Origin: DATATB01 sp036268995
GTDB taxonomy: Bacteria > Planctomycetota > Planctomycetia > Pirellulales > PNKZ01
Assembly: GCA_036268995.1 (NCBI GenBank)
Contig: DATATB010000040.1
Location: 33,191-97,190, forward strand
Reading direction: 5' to 3'
Length of the DNA: 64,000 nucleotides
Each line of letters starts with the position of its first letter. Within the stretch, counting starts at the first letter, position 1. The translations under genes were made by a program, and so were the position numbers. This document shows, piece by piece, positions 9,613 to 18,711 of the stretch. The notes below the pieces were generated by a model. It did not search any database, was not told where the DNA came from, and was given only the letters and a program-made list of their open reading frames with translations.

Positions 9613-10731
9613 ATGCTGGAGTCGCTGCTGCGGATCCTGGCCCTGACGCGCAAAGAGCTGCTGGCCGTGCTCAAAGACCCGCGCGGCCGGTTCAGCGTGC
9701 TGATCCCTCCGATTCTGCAATGCCTAATCTACGGCTACGCGGCCACGTACGATCTCAACGACGTGCCCTACGCGGTGCTCGACCAGGATCGCAGCTCGGC
9801 CGCGCAGCAGCTTCTGGCGGGACTCGACGGCTCGGGCGTGTTTCGCCGCGTGGCCAACCTCGACCACGAAGCGGAACTAAAGACCAGCATCGATCTGAGG
9901 CAGGCGCTGATCGTGATCCAGATCAATCAGGATTTCGAGCGGAAACTGCTCTCGGGCCAGCCGGCCGATATCCAGGTGATTGCCGACGGCCGCAACTCGA
10001 ACACCGGCGGCACGGCCTTGGCTTACGTCGGCGCGATCGTCGAAGCGTTCAACGCCGACTGGCGCGCGCAGCATGGCCAGCGCGGCCCACCGGTGCAGGT
10101 CGTGACGCGGGCCTGGTTCAACCCGAACCTCGAAACCCGCTGGCACATGATCCCCAGCCTCATCGGCCTGCTGACGCTCTTGCAAACGCTGTTGCTCACC
10201 GCCATGTCGGTCGCCCGCGAGCGCGAACAGGGAACCTTCGACCAGTTGCTGGTCACCCCTTTTCGCCCCGCCGAGATCATGGCCGGCAAGGCATTGCCCT
10301 CGGTACTCATCGGCCTGGCGCAGGCGACCAACGTGCTGCTCGTGGCGCAGCTCTGGTTCCACATCCCCTTTGCCGGATCATTCGTCACGCTCTATGCCGG
10401 GCTCGGCGTGTTTCTGCTAGCGGCGGTCGGCATCGGGCTACTGGTATCGTCGGTCGTGGCCACGATGCAGCAGGCCATGCTCTTCTCGTTCGTGCTGATC
10501 ATGCCCTTTGCGCTGCTGTCCGGGCTGACCACGCCCGTCAGTAGCATGCCCCGCGTGCTCCAGTACTTTACGTTGATCAACCCGCTGCGCTACACCATCG
10601 ACTTCGTCGAGCGCGTGTATCTCGAGGGCACGGGTCTCGAGCACCTCACGTCGCAGCTCTGGCCGCTGGCCGCCTTGGCCACGGTCACGCTGCTGGCCGC
10701 ATCCTGGATGTTTCGCAATCGGCTGGTATAA
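9613..10731 (+). CDS. ABC-2 type permease (YbhR-like)
   Basis: This 372-residue permease is a paralogue of the gene before it. It has an N-terminal helix at residues 25-45, an extracytoplasmic domain (residues 45-165) and five or six C-terminal helices, with MSVAREREQGTFDQLLVTP as the ABC-2 signature. It starts 12 bp after the first permease gene and closes the operon adaptor-ATPase-permease-permease, the order of E. coli ybhGFSR. The exported compound is unknown; relatives export drugs or lipids. Confidence 0.88.
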   Translation: MLESLLRILALTRKELLAVLKDPRGRFSVLIPPILQCLIYGYAATYDLNDVPYAVLDQDRSSAAQQLLAGLDGSGVFRRVANLDHEAELKTSIDLRQALIVIQINQDFERKLLSGQPADIQVIADGRNSNTGGTALAYVGAIVEAFNADWRAQHGQRGPPVQVVTRAWFNPNLETRWHMIPSLIGLLTLLQTLLLTAMSVAREREQGTFDQLLVTPFRPAEIMAGKALPSVLIGLAQATNVLLVAQLWFHIPFAGSFVTLYAGLGVFLLAAVGIGLLVSSVVATMQQAMLFSFVLIMPFALLSGLTTPVSSMPRVLQYFTLINPLRYTIDFVERVYLEGTGLEHLTSQLWPLAALATVTLLAASWMFRNRLV

Positions 10732-10754
10732 GGTTCCGGCGAGGCGAGGCAGAT

Positions 10755-11738
10755 CTACTTTTTGCTTTTGAGCGTGTCGATCAGGAAGTCGTAGGCCTGC
10801 GGGTGTACGACGTCGGGAGCGCCGGGATAGACCAGCTCGCAGGGCACGCCCACGCTGCGCAGCTTTTCCTGGAGCTTGACGCCGAAATTCGCCGTGTGCG
10901 TGGGGTCCTTCTGGTCCTGGCCCATCGCCGGCGGAGCGTTGTAAATGAGATAGATCGGGGGATCATCGGCCGAGACCAGTGCGTACGGCGAATATTCGTT
11001 GATCCAGGGCAGAATATCGGACCGATGTTCGTAAAATTTTTGGAACTGCGAATCGCGCTGTTTCGGATCGGCCATGAATCCAAAGGCATGGCCGCCGTAG
11101 CGGCTATTGGGGGTCCACTCTCGCATCTGCTGAGGGTCGAGCGTCGTCTGGGCTCCCATCACGCCGGCGCACATCAGCCGCGTCGACTCGCGCGCGATCG
11201 GATCCGAGCTTTTCGGGTCGGCCATGTCGTCGTGAAAAGCGAGCCACAAACTCGAACACGCACCGGCCGAGCCGCCGGAAGCCCCGACTCGCTTCTTATC
11301 CAAATTCCACTCGCCGGCTTTGCTGCGAACAAACTGCAAGGCCCGGGCCGCGTCTTCGAGCGGCCATTTTACTGGCGGCTTGATCCCGGCCGCCTGGGCT
11401 TGCGAGACAAACCGGTATTCGACCGAGACGACGGAAATGCCGGCATCCAGGTATTTTTCCAGGCCGGCGACGCGACTCTTATCGCCCGCCATCCAACCGC
11501 CGCCGTGAATGAAGAACAACAGCGGCGTGGGCTGCGAGGCTTCGACCTTCCAGAAATCGAGCACCTGCTTCGGATCGTCGCCATAAGCGACATTGGCCAG
11601 CGTCGGCTTAGGCCCCGACGGCGGCGCCGCCTTTTTCGGCGATTTGGCGGCGGCCTTGGTCGGCGTGGGAGCATCCGCGGCAAGCGCCGGCCCGCAGCAA
11701 GCCCATTGGATGCAAACCATCAGCAGCAAATGTTTCAT
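10755..11738 (-). CDS. Exported alpha/beta-hydrolase, HSL/BD-FAE-type esterase
   Basis: This 327-residue hydrolase begins with a signal peptide (MKHLLLMVCIQWACCGPALA) and a Pro/Lys/Ala-rich linker. The oxyanion-hole motif FIHGGGWMAGD and the nucleophile elbow GASGGSAG place it with hormone-sensitive-lipase-type and BD-FAE-type esterases. The acid/His pair is probably in the last 60 residues (DVVHPQAYDFL). ATG 11738 follows GAGGA at a good distance and starts the signal peptide; the open frame continues upstream without coding character. Divergent from the next hydrolase gene. Likely acts on ester bonds of polysaccharides or short acyl esters; the substrate is inferred from family only. Confidence 0.82.
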   Translation of the reverse strand: MKHLLLMVCIQWACCGPALAADAPTPTKAAAKSPKKAAPPSGPKPTLANVAYGDDPKQVLDFWKVEASQPTPLLFFIHGGGWMAGDKSRVAGLEKYLDAGISVVSVEYRFVSQAQAAGIKPPVKWPLEDAARALQFVRSKAGEWNLDKKRVGASGGSAGACSSLWLAFHDDMADPKSSDPIARESTRLMCAGVMGAQTTLDPQQMREWTPNSRYGGHAFGFMADPKQRDSQFQKFYEHRSDILPWINEYSPYALVSADDPPIYLIYNAPPAMGQDQKDPTHTANFGVKLQEKLRSVGVPCELVYPGAPDVVHPQAYDFLIDTLKSKK

Positions 11739-11980
11739 GGCTGTGTCCTCATCGGCTGGAAGATCGAAAGGAGTTTTTGCGCTAAGATGCCAGACATCGT
11801 GCCACGCCCGGGTGCGTTCCGCAACCCTTTGGCCGATTGCGGGCTGGGAATGGACGGCCCCTGCGTCCCAGCGAAGATTTCCACGCCCCTGGTTGCAACG
11901 AGGGTCGCTGGCGTCGAAACTCGTCGATACCCAGGTTTTGGACGCGTAACAATCTTCACCAGGATTCGACAGGAACTCTG

Positions 11981-13315
11981 ATGCACGCTGCTTTAATCGT
12001 CCGTCTGCTGAGCATGGCGGTGATGCTGACAAGCGGCGGCACCGCGCTGGCCGCCGGCCGCTATGTCGCGATCACCTACGGACCATCGGACCGACCCGGC
12101 GAACTGACGATGGGCGTGACCTACACGCTGTGGCTGCCGGACGGTGCTGAAAAGCTGCGCGGAATCATCGTGCATCAGCATGGTTGCGGCACCGGAGCTT
12201 GCCAGGGCGGAGCCACTGCCGCGTACGATTTGCACTGGCAGGCGCTGGCGGCGAAGTGGGATTGCGCGCTGCTCGGCCCGTCGTACCAGCAGGCGGAGAA
12301 ACAGAATTGCCGGCTATGGTGCGATCCACGCAACGGTTCCGACAAGCGATTCCTGCAAGCGATCAACGACCTGGCCCAGATGTCACAGCATCCCGAATTG
12401 AAGCGGGCACCCTGGTGCTTGTGGGGACATTCCGGCGGCGGCTTTTGGGCCAGCCTGATGCAGACGCTGCATCCCGAGCGAATCGTCGCCATCTGGCTCC
12501 GCTCGGGCACGGCCTTCGAAACGTGGGAGAAAGGCGAAATCGACAAGCCGGCAATCTCGGTCGCCGTGTATCAGATTCCGACGATGTGCAATCCCGGCGC
12601 GAAGGAAAAAGGCGACAAACGCTTCAATGGCGCTTGGACGGGCGCGATCGCGATGTTCAAGGCCTACCGTGCCCAGGGTGCGCCGATCGGCGTGGCCCCC
12701 GACCCGCGCACGGCCCATGAATGCGGAGATTCGCGTTACCTGGCGATTCCGTTTTTCGATGCCTGCCTGGCCATGCGACTGCCGGCACTGGGAAGCGCCG
12801 ATCAGCAGCTTCGCCCCGTAGACATGCGACAAGCCTGGTCGGCAGAGTTATTGAGCGACAAGGCACAGCCTGCCGGCAAGCTAGCAGCCGATGCCGCTCC
12901 GGCGGACGTCTGGCTGCCCAATGAACGCGTGGCCAAGGCCTGGGTCGAATACGTGAAAACCGGTGCCGTGAGCGACACCACCTCGCCGCCCGCGCCGAGC
13001 CACGTGCGGGTCTCGGCCCAATCCCAGCAGGGCGTGGAAATCACTTGGGATGCCGCGGCCGATCTGGAGAGCGGCATTCGGGCGTTCGTCATCCAGCGCG
13101 ACGGCAAAGATCTGGCCCAGGTTCCCGAGAAGCCAATCGGCAAATTTGGCCGGCCCTTATTTCAGTCCATGTCGTATCATGACACTCCGACAAAGCCGCT
13201 GCCCGTCATGCAATACGTGGACACCACCGCCGGCTCGGCGACCCCGCAGCAATATCAAGTCGTTACTGTCAACAGCGTTGGGCTGCGCTCGCAGCCTTCC
13301 GCGACGGCGCCATGA
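11981..13315 (+). CDS. Exported alpha/beta-hydrolase with C-terminal fibronectin-III-like domain
   Basis: This 444-residue protein has a signal peptide (ends near TALAAGR), a hydrolase domain and a C-terminal Fn3-like domain (residues about 335-440, starting SDTTSPPAPSHVRVS and containing the WDAAADLESGIRAFVIQRD core). The hydrolase part shows HQHGCGTGACQGG and the nucleophile elbow WGHSGGGFW, recalling polyhydroxybutyrate-depolymerase/feruloyl-esterase-like proteins. The Fn3 domain probably spaces or binds an insoluble substrate. The start is set by AGGAACTCTG before ATG 11981. Divergent from the esterase at 10755-11738. Confidence 0.78.
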   Translation: MHAALIVRLLSMAVMLTSGGTALAAGRYVAITYGPSDRPGELTMGVTYTLWLPDGAEKLRGIIVHQHGCGTGACQGGATAAYDLHWQALAAKWDCALLGPSYQQAEKQNCRLWCDPRNGSDKRFLQAINDLAQMSQHPELKRAPWCLWGHSGGGFWASLMQTLHPERIVAIWLRSGTAFETWEKGEIDKPAISVAVYQIPTMCNPGAKEKGDKRFNGAWTGAIAMFKAYRAQGAPIGVAPDPRTAHECGDSRYLAIPFFDACLAMRLPALGSADQQLRPVDMRQAWSAELLSDKAQPAGKLAADAAPADVWLPNERVAKAWVEYVKTGAVSDTTSPPAPSHVRVSAQSQQGVEITWDAAADLESGIRAFVIQRDGKDLAQVPEKPIGKFGRPLFQSMSYHDTPTKPLPVMQYVDTTAGSATPQQYQVVTVNSVGLRSQPSATAP

Positions 13316-13372
13316 GCACGCACGAAGCATGGAATGGCGTCGCGATGCAAGCAATCAAACAAGGAACAGCCG

Positions 13373-13567
13373 ATGGCTCTTAAACAGTGGGAAGCGATCA
13401 TCCAACAGATCGTGGACGAATCCAATCAAGAGCCGAAAGAGGCGGGCAAGCACCGGATCTTCGTGGCCTGGCGCGCAAAGCTGGAAAAGGAGCCGACGCT
13501 CTTGGCCCCCTACCAGATCGACGGCATCGTACGCGAAGTCCGGCGCAGGCTCGAAAGCACCAACTGA
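13373..13567 (+). CDS. Small hypothetical protein, charged helical
   Basis: This 64-residue protein (MALKQWEAIIQQIVDESNQ...) has no recognisable domain. It is predicted to be mostly helical and rich in Glu, Lys and Arg, which suggests a soluble cytoplasmic protein. AAGGAACAG precedes ATG 13373. It follows the exported hydrolase by 57 bp on the same strand. Codon usage matches the neighbourhood, which is the main evidence that it is real. Confidence 0.55.
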   Translation: MALKQWEAIIQQIVDESNQEPKEAGKHRIFVAWRAKLEKEPTLLAPYQIDGIVREVRRRLESTN

Positions 13568-13727
13568 TGGCAAAAACTTCCGCTCGGGCAGCGCCGACAA
13601 TCGCTTTGATCGTTCCAATCGGCATCCTCGGCTGCGGCGAATAAGCGTGTGCTAGGCTTCGATCGGCACCGCCTTCTGGGCGTGCCGCCGCCAGGCATCG
13701 ACCCTTCCCTTCGCACGAGTATCAAGC

Positions 13728-14090
13728 ATGTTCGCCGCACTGATTGTCTCGAATATCGTGGAAACGCCCCGTTGGATCACGGAGCATGTCGCCTTCAAAT
13801 CGAAGAAGCACGCCCAGCCGTTCTTGGACGGCGCCGAACTCGACGACTTGCCGGATGGCCACATCTTGCAAGCGACGCCAATTTTTCCGCCCGACGGGCA
13901 GACGCTCGATCCGTTTTCGTCGGCCGTCACCACTCCGTTTACAAGCCCGTCGGAAGCGCAAGCCGTGGCCGTGGCAGAAGCCGTCCGCGCCAACCCGCCG
14001 GAAGATTTGAAGCGGCACTCGGTCGATCGCTCGACGCCGATCTACGTGGTGGACGCGAAGACCCGCTGTGCCCGCGCCGTGGGTATCTAG
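13728..14090 (+). CDS. Hypothetical protein, 120 aa
   Basis: This 120-residue protein has no domain that I know. The sequence alternates hydrophobic and polar stretches (WITEHVAFKSKKHAQPFLDG, then GHILQATPIFPPDGQTLDPF), suggesting a small globular fold. It ends with two Cys-flanking basic residues (KTRCARAVGI). G/C is strongly preferred in third codon positions, as in confirmed genes here. The Shine-Dalgarno is weak. It lies in a run of small unknown genes between the hydrolases and the CHAT gene. Confidence 0.5.
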   Translation: MFAALIVSNIVETPRWITEHVAFKSKKHAQPFLDGAELDDLPDGHILQATPIFPPDGQTLDPFSSAVTTPFTSPSEAQAVAVAEAVRANPPEDLKRHSVDRSTPIYVVDAKTRCARAVGI

Positions 14091-14097
14091 GCGGTCG

Positions 14098-14322
14098 TTA
14101 GCCGGCCATTACCAGGGCGTAATTCGCCCGCACGTATTCGTCGGCGTCGTCCATGGTCTTGAACGTCTTGGCCTCGGTCATCACCGTGGACCATCGAGCG
14201 CCGGTCCACACCTGGTAAGTCTCGGACAGCCGTTTTTGGATCCGGCTGCTCGGGCTACCGTCGGAATGACGATCCGACGTAATGACGAATTGGTCGCCCT
14301 GAGTGCGTGGCATGATTCCCAT
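14098..14322 (-). CDS. Small hypothetical protein, 74 aa
   Basis: This 74-residue protein contains a repeated-strand look (DQFVITSDRH..., YQVWTGARWS) and an acidic C-terminal helix (TMDDADEYVRANYALV). GGAGG lies 8 nt before the ATG, which supports translation. It converges on the 120-aa gene with 7 bp between stops. Family unknown to me. Confidence 0.5.
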   Translation of the reverse strand: MGIMPRTQGDQFVITSDRHSDGSPSSRIQKRLSETYQVWTGARWSTVMTEAKTFKTMDDADEYVRANYALVMAG

Positions 14323-14349
14323 GTGGCATGACCTCCACGGGCCGAATCT

Positions 14350-14622
14350 TCAACCCTTGATGTCGCGATCCAGCCAGCGGCGGAGCCGGCCGTAGAAATG
14401 CGACGTGCCTTCGCCCGGCTCGCGTTTGCATTCGCCAAACTGGCTCAAGCGAGTTCGAAGCTCGGCTTGTCCGCTGGTCGACTTCTCCAACTGCAAGATG
14501 AACCCTTGCAAATGCGCGAGCTTGCTCTCGATCTGCTCCTCGGGCGACAAGTTTCGCTGCCGATCCCAGAATTGCTGCACCTCTTCCAAGTTCTCCTGCT
14601 TCGACTTACAGGTCGGGTTCAT
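14350..14622 (-). CDS. Small hypothetical coiled-coil-like protein, 90 aa
   Basis: This 90-residue protein is Glu/Gln/Arg-rich (ENLEEVQQFWDRQRNLSPEEQIESKL...) and probably largely alpha-helical. AGGAG precedes the ATG. It lies 27 bp upstream of the 74-aa gene on the same strand, and the two are probably one short operon. No function can be assigned. Confidence 0.5.
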   Translation of the reverse strand: MNPTCKSKQENLEEVQQFWDRQRNLSPEEQIESKLAHLQGFILQLEKSTSGQAELRTRLSQFGECKREPGEGTSHFYGRLRRWLDRDIKG

Positions 14623-14727
14623 TGTTTTCTCCTAGCTTGCTCTGGCCAGCCGCTTCTAGCATCATAGCAGCCTTGGCCGGCAAACGGTTGGAATCCTCGG
14701 CTCCGAAAAAAATCGGGCCTGCGCGCC

Positions 14728-15024
14728 ATGAAATTCTTCCGCTATCGCCGACCCTCCTTAAAAACCCTGCTGGGCGTCACCCGGGCCAAAAAGCGGTTGA
14801 AAAAGGACCTGGGCATCACGGCCCTACTCCGGCCCCTACGCTGGTGGCCCAACCAGAAGCGGCGAATCAAACGCGAGATCGGCTACGAATCCGAGCCCGG
14901 CCGGCTGCTGCGCGACGGCCTGCCCAACAAGCCGATCGGCTGCCTGCTGGCCGTGGCGCTCTTGGGCGCGGGGCTGTTGGAGCTGACCGCGCTCGGCATC
15001 CAGCTTTTGCTGGCAGACTCGTAA
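14728..15024 (+). CDS. Small hypothetical membrane protein with basic N-terminal region
   Basis: This 98-residue protein has a very basic first two thirds (many Lys/Arg: RAKKRLKKDLG, NQKRRIKREIG) and one C-terminal transmembrane helix (IGCLLAVALLGAGLLELTALGIQLLL). Most of the chain would lie on the cytoplasmic side by the positive-inside rule. No clear Shine-Dalgarno. No recognised family. Confidence 0.5.
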   Translation: MKFFRYRRPSLKTLLGVTRAKKRLKKDLGITALLRPLRWWPNQKRRIKREIGYESEPGRLLRDGLPNKPIGCLLAVALLGAGLLELTALGIQLLLADS

Positions 15025-15071
15025 TATGGCGAGCCCCGTAATTTGGCGAGCCCCGAGGCGTCAGCCCGGGG
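15022..15071. repeat. 17-bp tandem repeat plus GC hairpin
   Basis: TAATATGGCGAGCCCCG (15022-15038) is followed at once by TAATTTGGCGAGCCCCG (15039-15055), one mismatch. The second copy runs into a CCCCG...CGGGG hairpin (15051-15071). The first copy contains the stop codon of the small membrane-protein gene. No T-run follows, so a terminator is doubtful; it looks like an interspersed repeat. Confidence 0.6.
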
Positions 15072-15096
15072 AGTCCCCATTTCTTGCCGCGCCAAT

Positions 15097-15125
15097 TTGC
15101 GTCACGGGCGTCGTGCGGGGATAAT
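15097..15125 (+). promoter_or_regulatory. Putative sigma-70 promoter of the CHAT gene
   Basis: TTGCGT (15097-15102), 17-bp spacer, GATAAT (15120-15125). Each hexamer matches four or five of six consensus bases. The predicted leader before ATG 15203 is about 70 nt. Confidence 0.5.
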
Positions 15126-15202
15126 CCGTCAGAGGATCGCGGTCCTGAGGCCACCGCCGCGCATCGGCCTGGCCCGATCGCGCGAACAGTGAGGAGCGGC
15201 AG

Positions 15203-18200
15203 ATGACTCGTCTCACGCGATGCGTGCAAGGCCGACGGGCGGCCGGTTGGATACTGGCGTTGTTCTGCCTGGTGACGAGTCTTGCAGCGCCGCTTGCGGG
15301 CGGCGAGCCGCCGCCGGGCGACGCCGCGCGCCGCGCGGAGTTTCAAGAGCGCGGTCGGCTGTGGCAGCAAGCCCAGCAACTGCGCGCAGCCGGCAAAACG
15401 GCCGAGGCCATCGCCGCCGGCGAAGCCATGCTGGCCATCGAGCGCAAGCTGTACCCCAAACCGGCCGAAGATCTCGCGTTCTCGCTCGATTGGCTGGGCG
15501 ACGCGGAACTCGGACGCGAAGATTTTCCCCAGGCCGAAAAACGCTTCCGCGAGGCGCTCAACATCCGCACAGCCGTGTTCGGCGCCGAGCACTGGAAAGT
15601 GACGGACGCCAGGCTGAAAATCGAGCGAGCCCAACTGCTGGCCCGGCTCAGCCCGCAAGACTGGCAGGACCTGCGCGCCGCCGACGCCGCCGACAGCGAG
15701 CGCGACGCTCTCCAGCGCGAAGGCAAATACTCGGCCGCCATCGCGCCGGCCGAGAAGTGCCGCGACATTCGTCTGCGCATTCTCGGCGCTGCCGATAGGG
15801 ACAGCGCGTCGGCCGTGGACGGGCTGGCTGCGATGTACCAGTACTCCGGCGATCTGGCCCGCGCAGTGCCCCTGTTTCTTCAGGCACTGGAAATCCGCAA
15901 AGCGGCCTTGGGCGACAAGCACCCCGGCTACGCCACGAGCCTCAACAATCTGGCCTCGCTGTACGACGACATGGGCGATTACGCCCGGGCCGAGCCTCTT
16001 TATCGCCAGGCGTTGGAAATCAAGAAAACGGCCTTGGGCGACAAGCATCCCAGCTATGCCACGGGCCTCAACAATCTGGCCGAGTTGTACCGCTCGATGG
16101 GCGATTACGCCCGGGCCGAGCCCCTCTATCGCCAGGCGTTGGAAATCAAGAAAGCGGCCTTGGGTGACAAGCACCCCAACTATGCCCAGAGCCTCAACAA
16201 TCTGGCCATGCTTTACGACTCGATGGGCGATTACGCCCGGGCCGAGCCCCTCTATCGTCAAGCGTTGGAAATCAAGAAAGCGGCCTTGGGCGACAAGCAC
16301 CCCAGCTATGCCAGCGGCCTCAACAATCTGGCCATGCTTTACGACTCGATGGGCGATTACGCCCAGGCCGAGCCCCTCTATCGCCAGGCGTTGGATATCG
16401 ACAAAGCGGCCTTGGGCGACAAGCACCCCGACTACGCTATCCACCTAAACAATCTGGCCGGGCTGTACTATTCGTTGGGCGATTACGCCCGGGCCGAGCC
16501 CCTCTATCGCCAGGCGTTGGAAATCAAGAAGGCAGCCTTGGGCGACAAGCACCCCGGTTATGCCACGGGCCTCAACAATCTCGCCGGGTTGTACCGCTCG
16601 ATGGGCGATTACGCCCGGGCCGAGCCGCTCTATCGTCAGGCGTTGGAAATCAACAAAGCGGCCTTGGGCGACAAGCACCCCAGCTATGCCACGAGCCTCA
16701 ACAATCTGGCCGAGTTGTACTACGCGATGGGCGATTACGCCCGTGCCGAGCCCCTCTATCGCCAGGCGCTGGAAATCGACAAAGCAGCCTTGGGCGACAA
16801 GCACCCCGGCTTCGCTATCGACCTAAATAATCTGGCCCTGCTGGAGCTGGCGCTTGGCCGGCCGGCGGAGGCGGAAAAGCACGCGAAGCAGGCAGTGGCC
16901 ATCCAGCGGGCAAGTCTCGATCTCTCCGGTGCCGTGCAGTCGGAGCGGCAGCAACTGGCCATGACCGGCGGCGTGAGGGGCTATCTCGATAACTACCTGG
17001 CCGCCGCACTGGCGGCCGGCACGTCGCCAGGCGATATCTATGCCGAGGCGGCGGCGTGGAAAGGGGCCGTCTCGGCGCAACAGCAGCAAATGCGGGCCAG
17101 GGAGCACGCCTTGGCCGCCGATCCGAAATCCGAGTTCGCCCGACTGTTTGCCCAACTCGATCAGCACAGCCGCAAGCTGGCGGCCCTGTACCGCTACACG
17201 CCCAAGCCGGAAGAAGCGGAAAAGTTCCAGCAGGCGACTCGGGCCTTGGCCGAAACGGTCGAAGCGCTCCAGCAGCAGCTTGCCGGGCTCGATCCCGACT
17301 TTCATCGCGCCTGGGCCGAACGCTCGCTCTCCAGCGATACGCTGCGCAAGGCCCTACCGGCCGGCGCGGCGCTGGTGGATCTGCTGGAATACGATCATTA
17401 CATTCCGCCGCCCAAGCCGGGCGAAAAACAGCGCTGGGAGCGGCGCTATCTGGCGTTTGTCCTGCGCAACGACCGGCCGGTGGCTTGCACGCCGCTGGGA
17501 CCGGCTGCCCCGATCAACGAGCTGGTCGAAACGTGGCGGGCTGGCTTTGGCCGGCTGCCGACGGCCGACGGAAAATTGCCCGGCGATGAACTTGGCAAGC
17601 TCGTCTGGCAGCCGCTGGCCGCCGAGCTGGCCGGCGCCAAGATCGTGCTTATCTCGCCGGACGGCGCGCTGGCCCAATTGCCTTGGGCCGCACTGCCGGG
17701 CGAGAAGCCGGGCACGTTTCTGATCGAACAGCGGCAGCTTGCCGTGGTGCCCGTGCCGCAGATGCTGCCCGAACTGTTGAAAGCGACTCCGCCGCCAGGT
17801 GCTCCGGCCTCGCTGTTTTTGGCCGGCGACATCGACTACGGCGGCGATCCGGGCACGTCGACCGACAAGCTTGCCTCGCGCGCGGCGGCCGCCCGCCGGC
17901 GCGACGGCTCGGTTCAGTTCGTCGGACTCGAAGCTGCGCAAGGCGAGCTGGCGTCGATTCGCGACTGGTACGAGCAGGCCGACGGCGCCGGCGACGTGAA
18001 GGCCCTGCGGCGCCGCAACGCCACCGAGTCCGCCTTCCGCGACCAGGCCCCGCGACATCCTTGGCTGCACCTGATTACGCACGGGTATTTCGCTCCCGGC
18101 CAGCCGTCGGATTCCCAAAAACGCGAGCCGACCGATCCCGGCCTGCTGTCCGGGCTGGCCTTCGCCGGCGCCAACCGTCCGCCGGCCGACGGCAAGGACG

Positions 18201-18592
18201 ACGGCATTCTCACGGCCTTGGAAGTGGCGGCGCTCGATTTATCAAAAGTCGATACGGTGGTGCTCTCGGCTTGCGAGACGGGATTGGGGCAGTCGGCCGG
18301 CGGCGAGGGACTGCTGGGTTTGCAACGCGCGTTTCAGGTGGCCGGGGCCAAGACGGTGGTGGCCAGCTTGTGGAAAGTGCCCGACGCGGCCACCAGCCGG
18401 CTGATGCAGCGGTTCTACAAAAACATGTGGGACCGCAAACTGGGCCGCCTCGCCGCCCTGCAAGAAGCTCAGGTCTTCATGATCCACGACCAGGCCAGCC
18501 GCGGGCTCGTGCCCGAGCACCGCGAAGCCGACGACAGCCTGCTGCCGCCGCAGTACTGGGCCGCGTTTGCGCTCTCCGGCGACTGGCGCTAG
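15203..18592 (+). CDS. Exported TPR-CHAT protein (caspase-like protease family)
   Basis: This 1129-residue protein starts with a signal peptide (hydrophobic WILALFCLVTSLAAPLAG), so it should work outside the cytoplasm. Nine 42-residue tetratricopeptide repeats of kinesin-light-chain type follow (about residues 190-565), then a helical linker. The C-terminal CHAT domain (about residues 690-1129) has the caspase-type dyad: His960 in HLITHGYF and Cys1024 in LSACETGLG. CHAT proteins are cysteine proteases or adaptors activated through their TPR arm. Cytoplasmic relatives act in gasdermin and CRISPR defence, but the signal peptide sets this one apart. ATG 15203 follows GAGGAG. A sigma factor gene lies 119 bp downstream on the same strand. 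Confidence 0.92.
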   Translation: MTRLTRCVQGRRAAGWILALFCLVTSLAAPLAGGEPPPGDAARRAEFQERGRLWQQAQQLRAAGKTAEAIAAGEAMLAIERKLYPKPAEDLAFSLDWLGDAELGREDFPQAEKRFREALNIRTAVFGAEHWKVTDARLKIERAQLLARLSPQDWQDLRAADAADSERDALQREGKYSAAIAPAEKCRDIRLRILGAADRDSASAVDGLAAMYQYSGDLARAVPLFLQALEIRKAALGDKHPGYATSLNNLASLYDDMGDYARAEPLYRQALEIKKTALGDKHPSYATGLNNLAELYRSMGDYARAEPLYRQALEIKKAALGDKHPNYAQSLNNLAMLYDSMGDYARAEPLYRQALEIKKAALGDKHPSYASGLNNLAMLYDSMGDYAQAEPLYRQALDIDKAALGDKHPDYAIHLNNLAGLYYSLGDYARAEPLYRQALEIKKAALGDKHPGYATGLNNLAGLYRSMGDYARAEPLYRQALEINKAALGDKHPSYATSLNNLAELYYAMGDYARAEPLYRQALEIDKAALGDKHPGFAIDLNNLALLELALGRPAEAEKHAKQAVAIQRASLDLSGAVQSERQQLAMTGGVRGYLDNYLAAALAAGTSPGDIYAEAAAWKGAVSAQQQQMRAREHALAADPKSEFARLFAQLDQHSRKLAALYRYTPKPEEAEKFQQATRALAETVEALQQQLAGLDPDFHRAWAERSLSSDTLRKALPAGAALVDLLEYDHYIPPPKPGEKQRWERRYLAFVLRNDRPVACTPLGPAAPINELVETWRAGFGRLPTADGKLPGDELGKLVWQPLAAELAGAKIVLISPDGALAQLPWAALPGEKPGTFLIEQRQLAVVPVPQMLPELLKATPPPGAPASLFLAGDIDYGGDPGTSTDKLASRAAAARRRDGSVQFVGLEAAQGELASIRDWYEQADGAGDVKALRRRNATESAFRDQAPRHPWLHLITHGYFAPGQPSDSQKREPTDPGLLSGLAFAGANRPPADGKDDGILTALEVAALDLSKVDTVVLSACETGLGQSAGGEGLLGLQRAFQVAGAKTVVASLWKVPDAATSRLMQRFYKNMWDRKLGRLAALQEAQVFMIHDQASRGLVPEHREADDSLLPPQYWAAFALSGDWR
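15905..16840 (+). repeat. 126-bp tandem coding repeats (TPR units)
   Basis: Within the CHAT gene a 126-bp unit recurs with exact spacing: GCCTTGGGCGACAAGCA-type starts occur at 15905, 16031, 16157 and on to 16787. Middle units differ at only a few bases, including silent positions, so they are conserved as DNA as well as protein. This suggests recent duplication or gene conversion. Copy number may vary between strains. Confidence 0.9.
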
Positions 18593-18711
18593 CCAGGTTT
18601 TTCGCTGTTATCCGCGGGCAGCGGTTAGCGGAGCTGCTGGCCCCCCGCTAGTCGACACGGCACAAAAGCTGCACCAGCCTCGCGGATCGACACGCGAAAC
18701 CCAAGTGGGAC

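Noticed and set aside
13567..13644. 25-residue hydrophobic reading frame overlapping the stop of the gene at 13373 (TGATG)
   Set aside because: Too short to judge and without family support.
14867..16444. Long minus-strand open frame with regular repeats opposite the TPR region
   Set aside because: Its repeats are the complement of the TPR units; it has no start signal or known domain.
15900..16850. CRISPR-like regular repeats
   Set aside because: The period is 126 bp with no unique spacers, and the frame stays open as TPR units.
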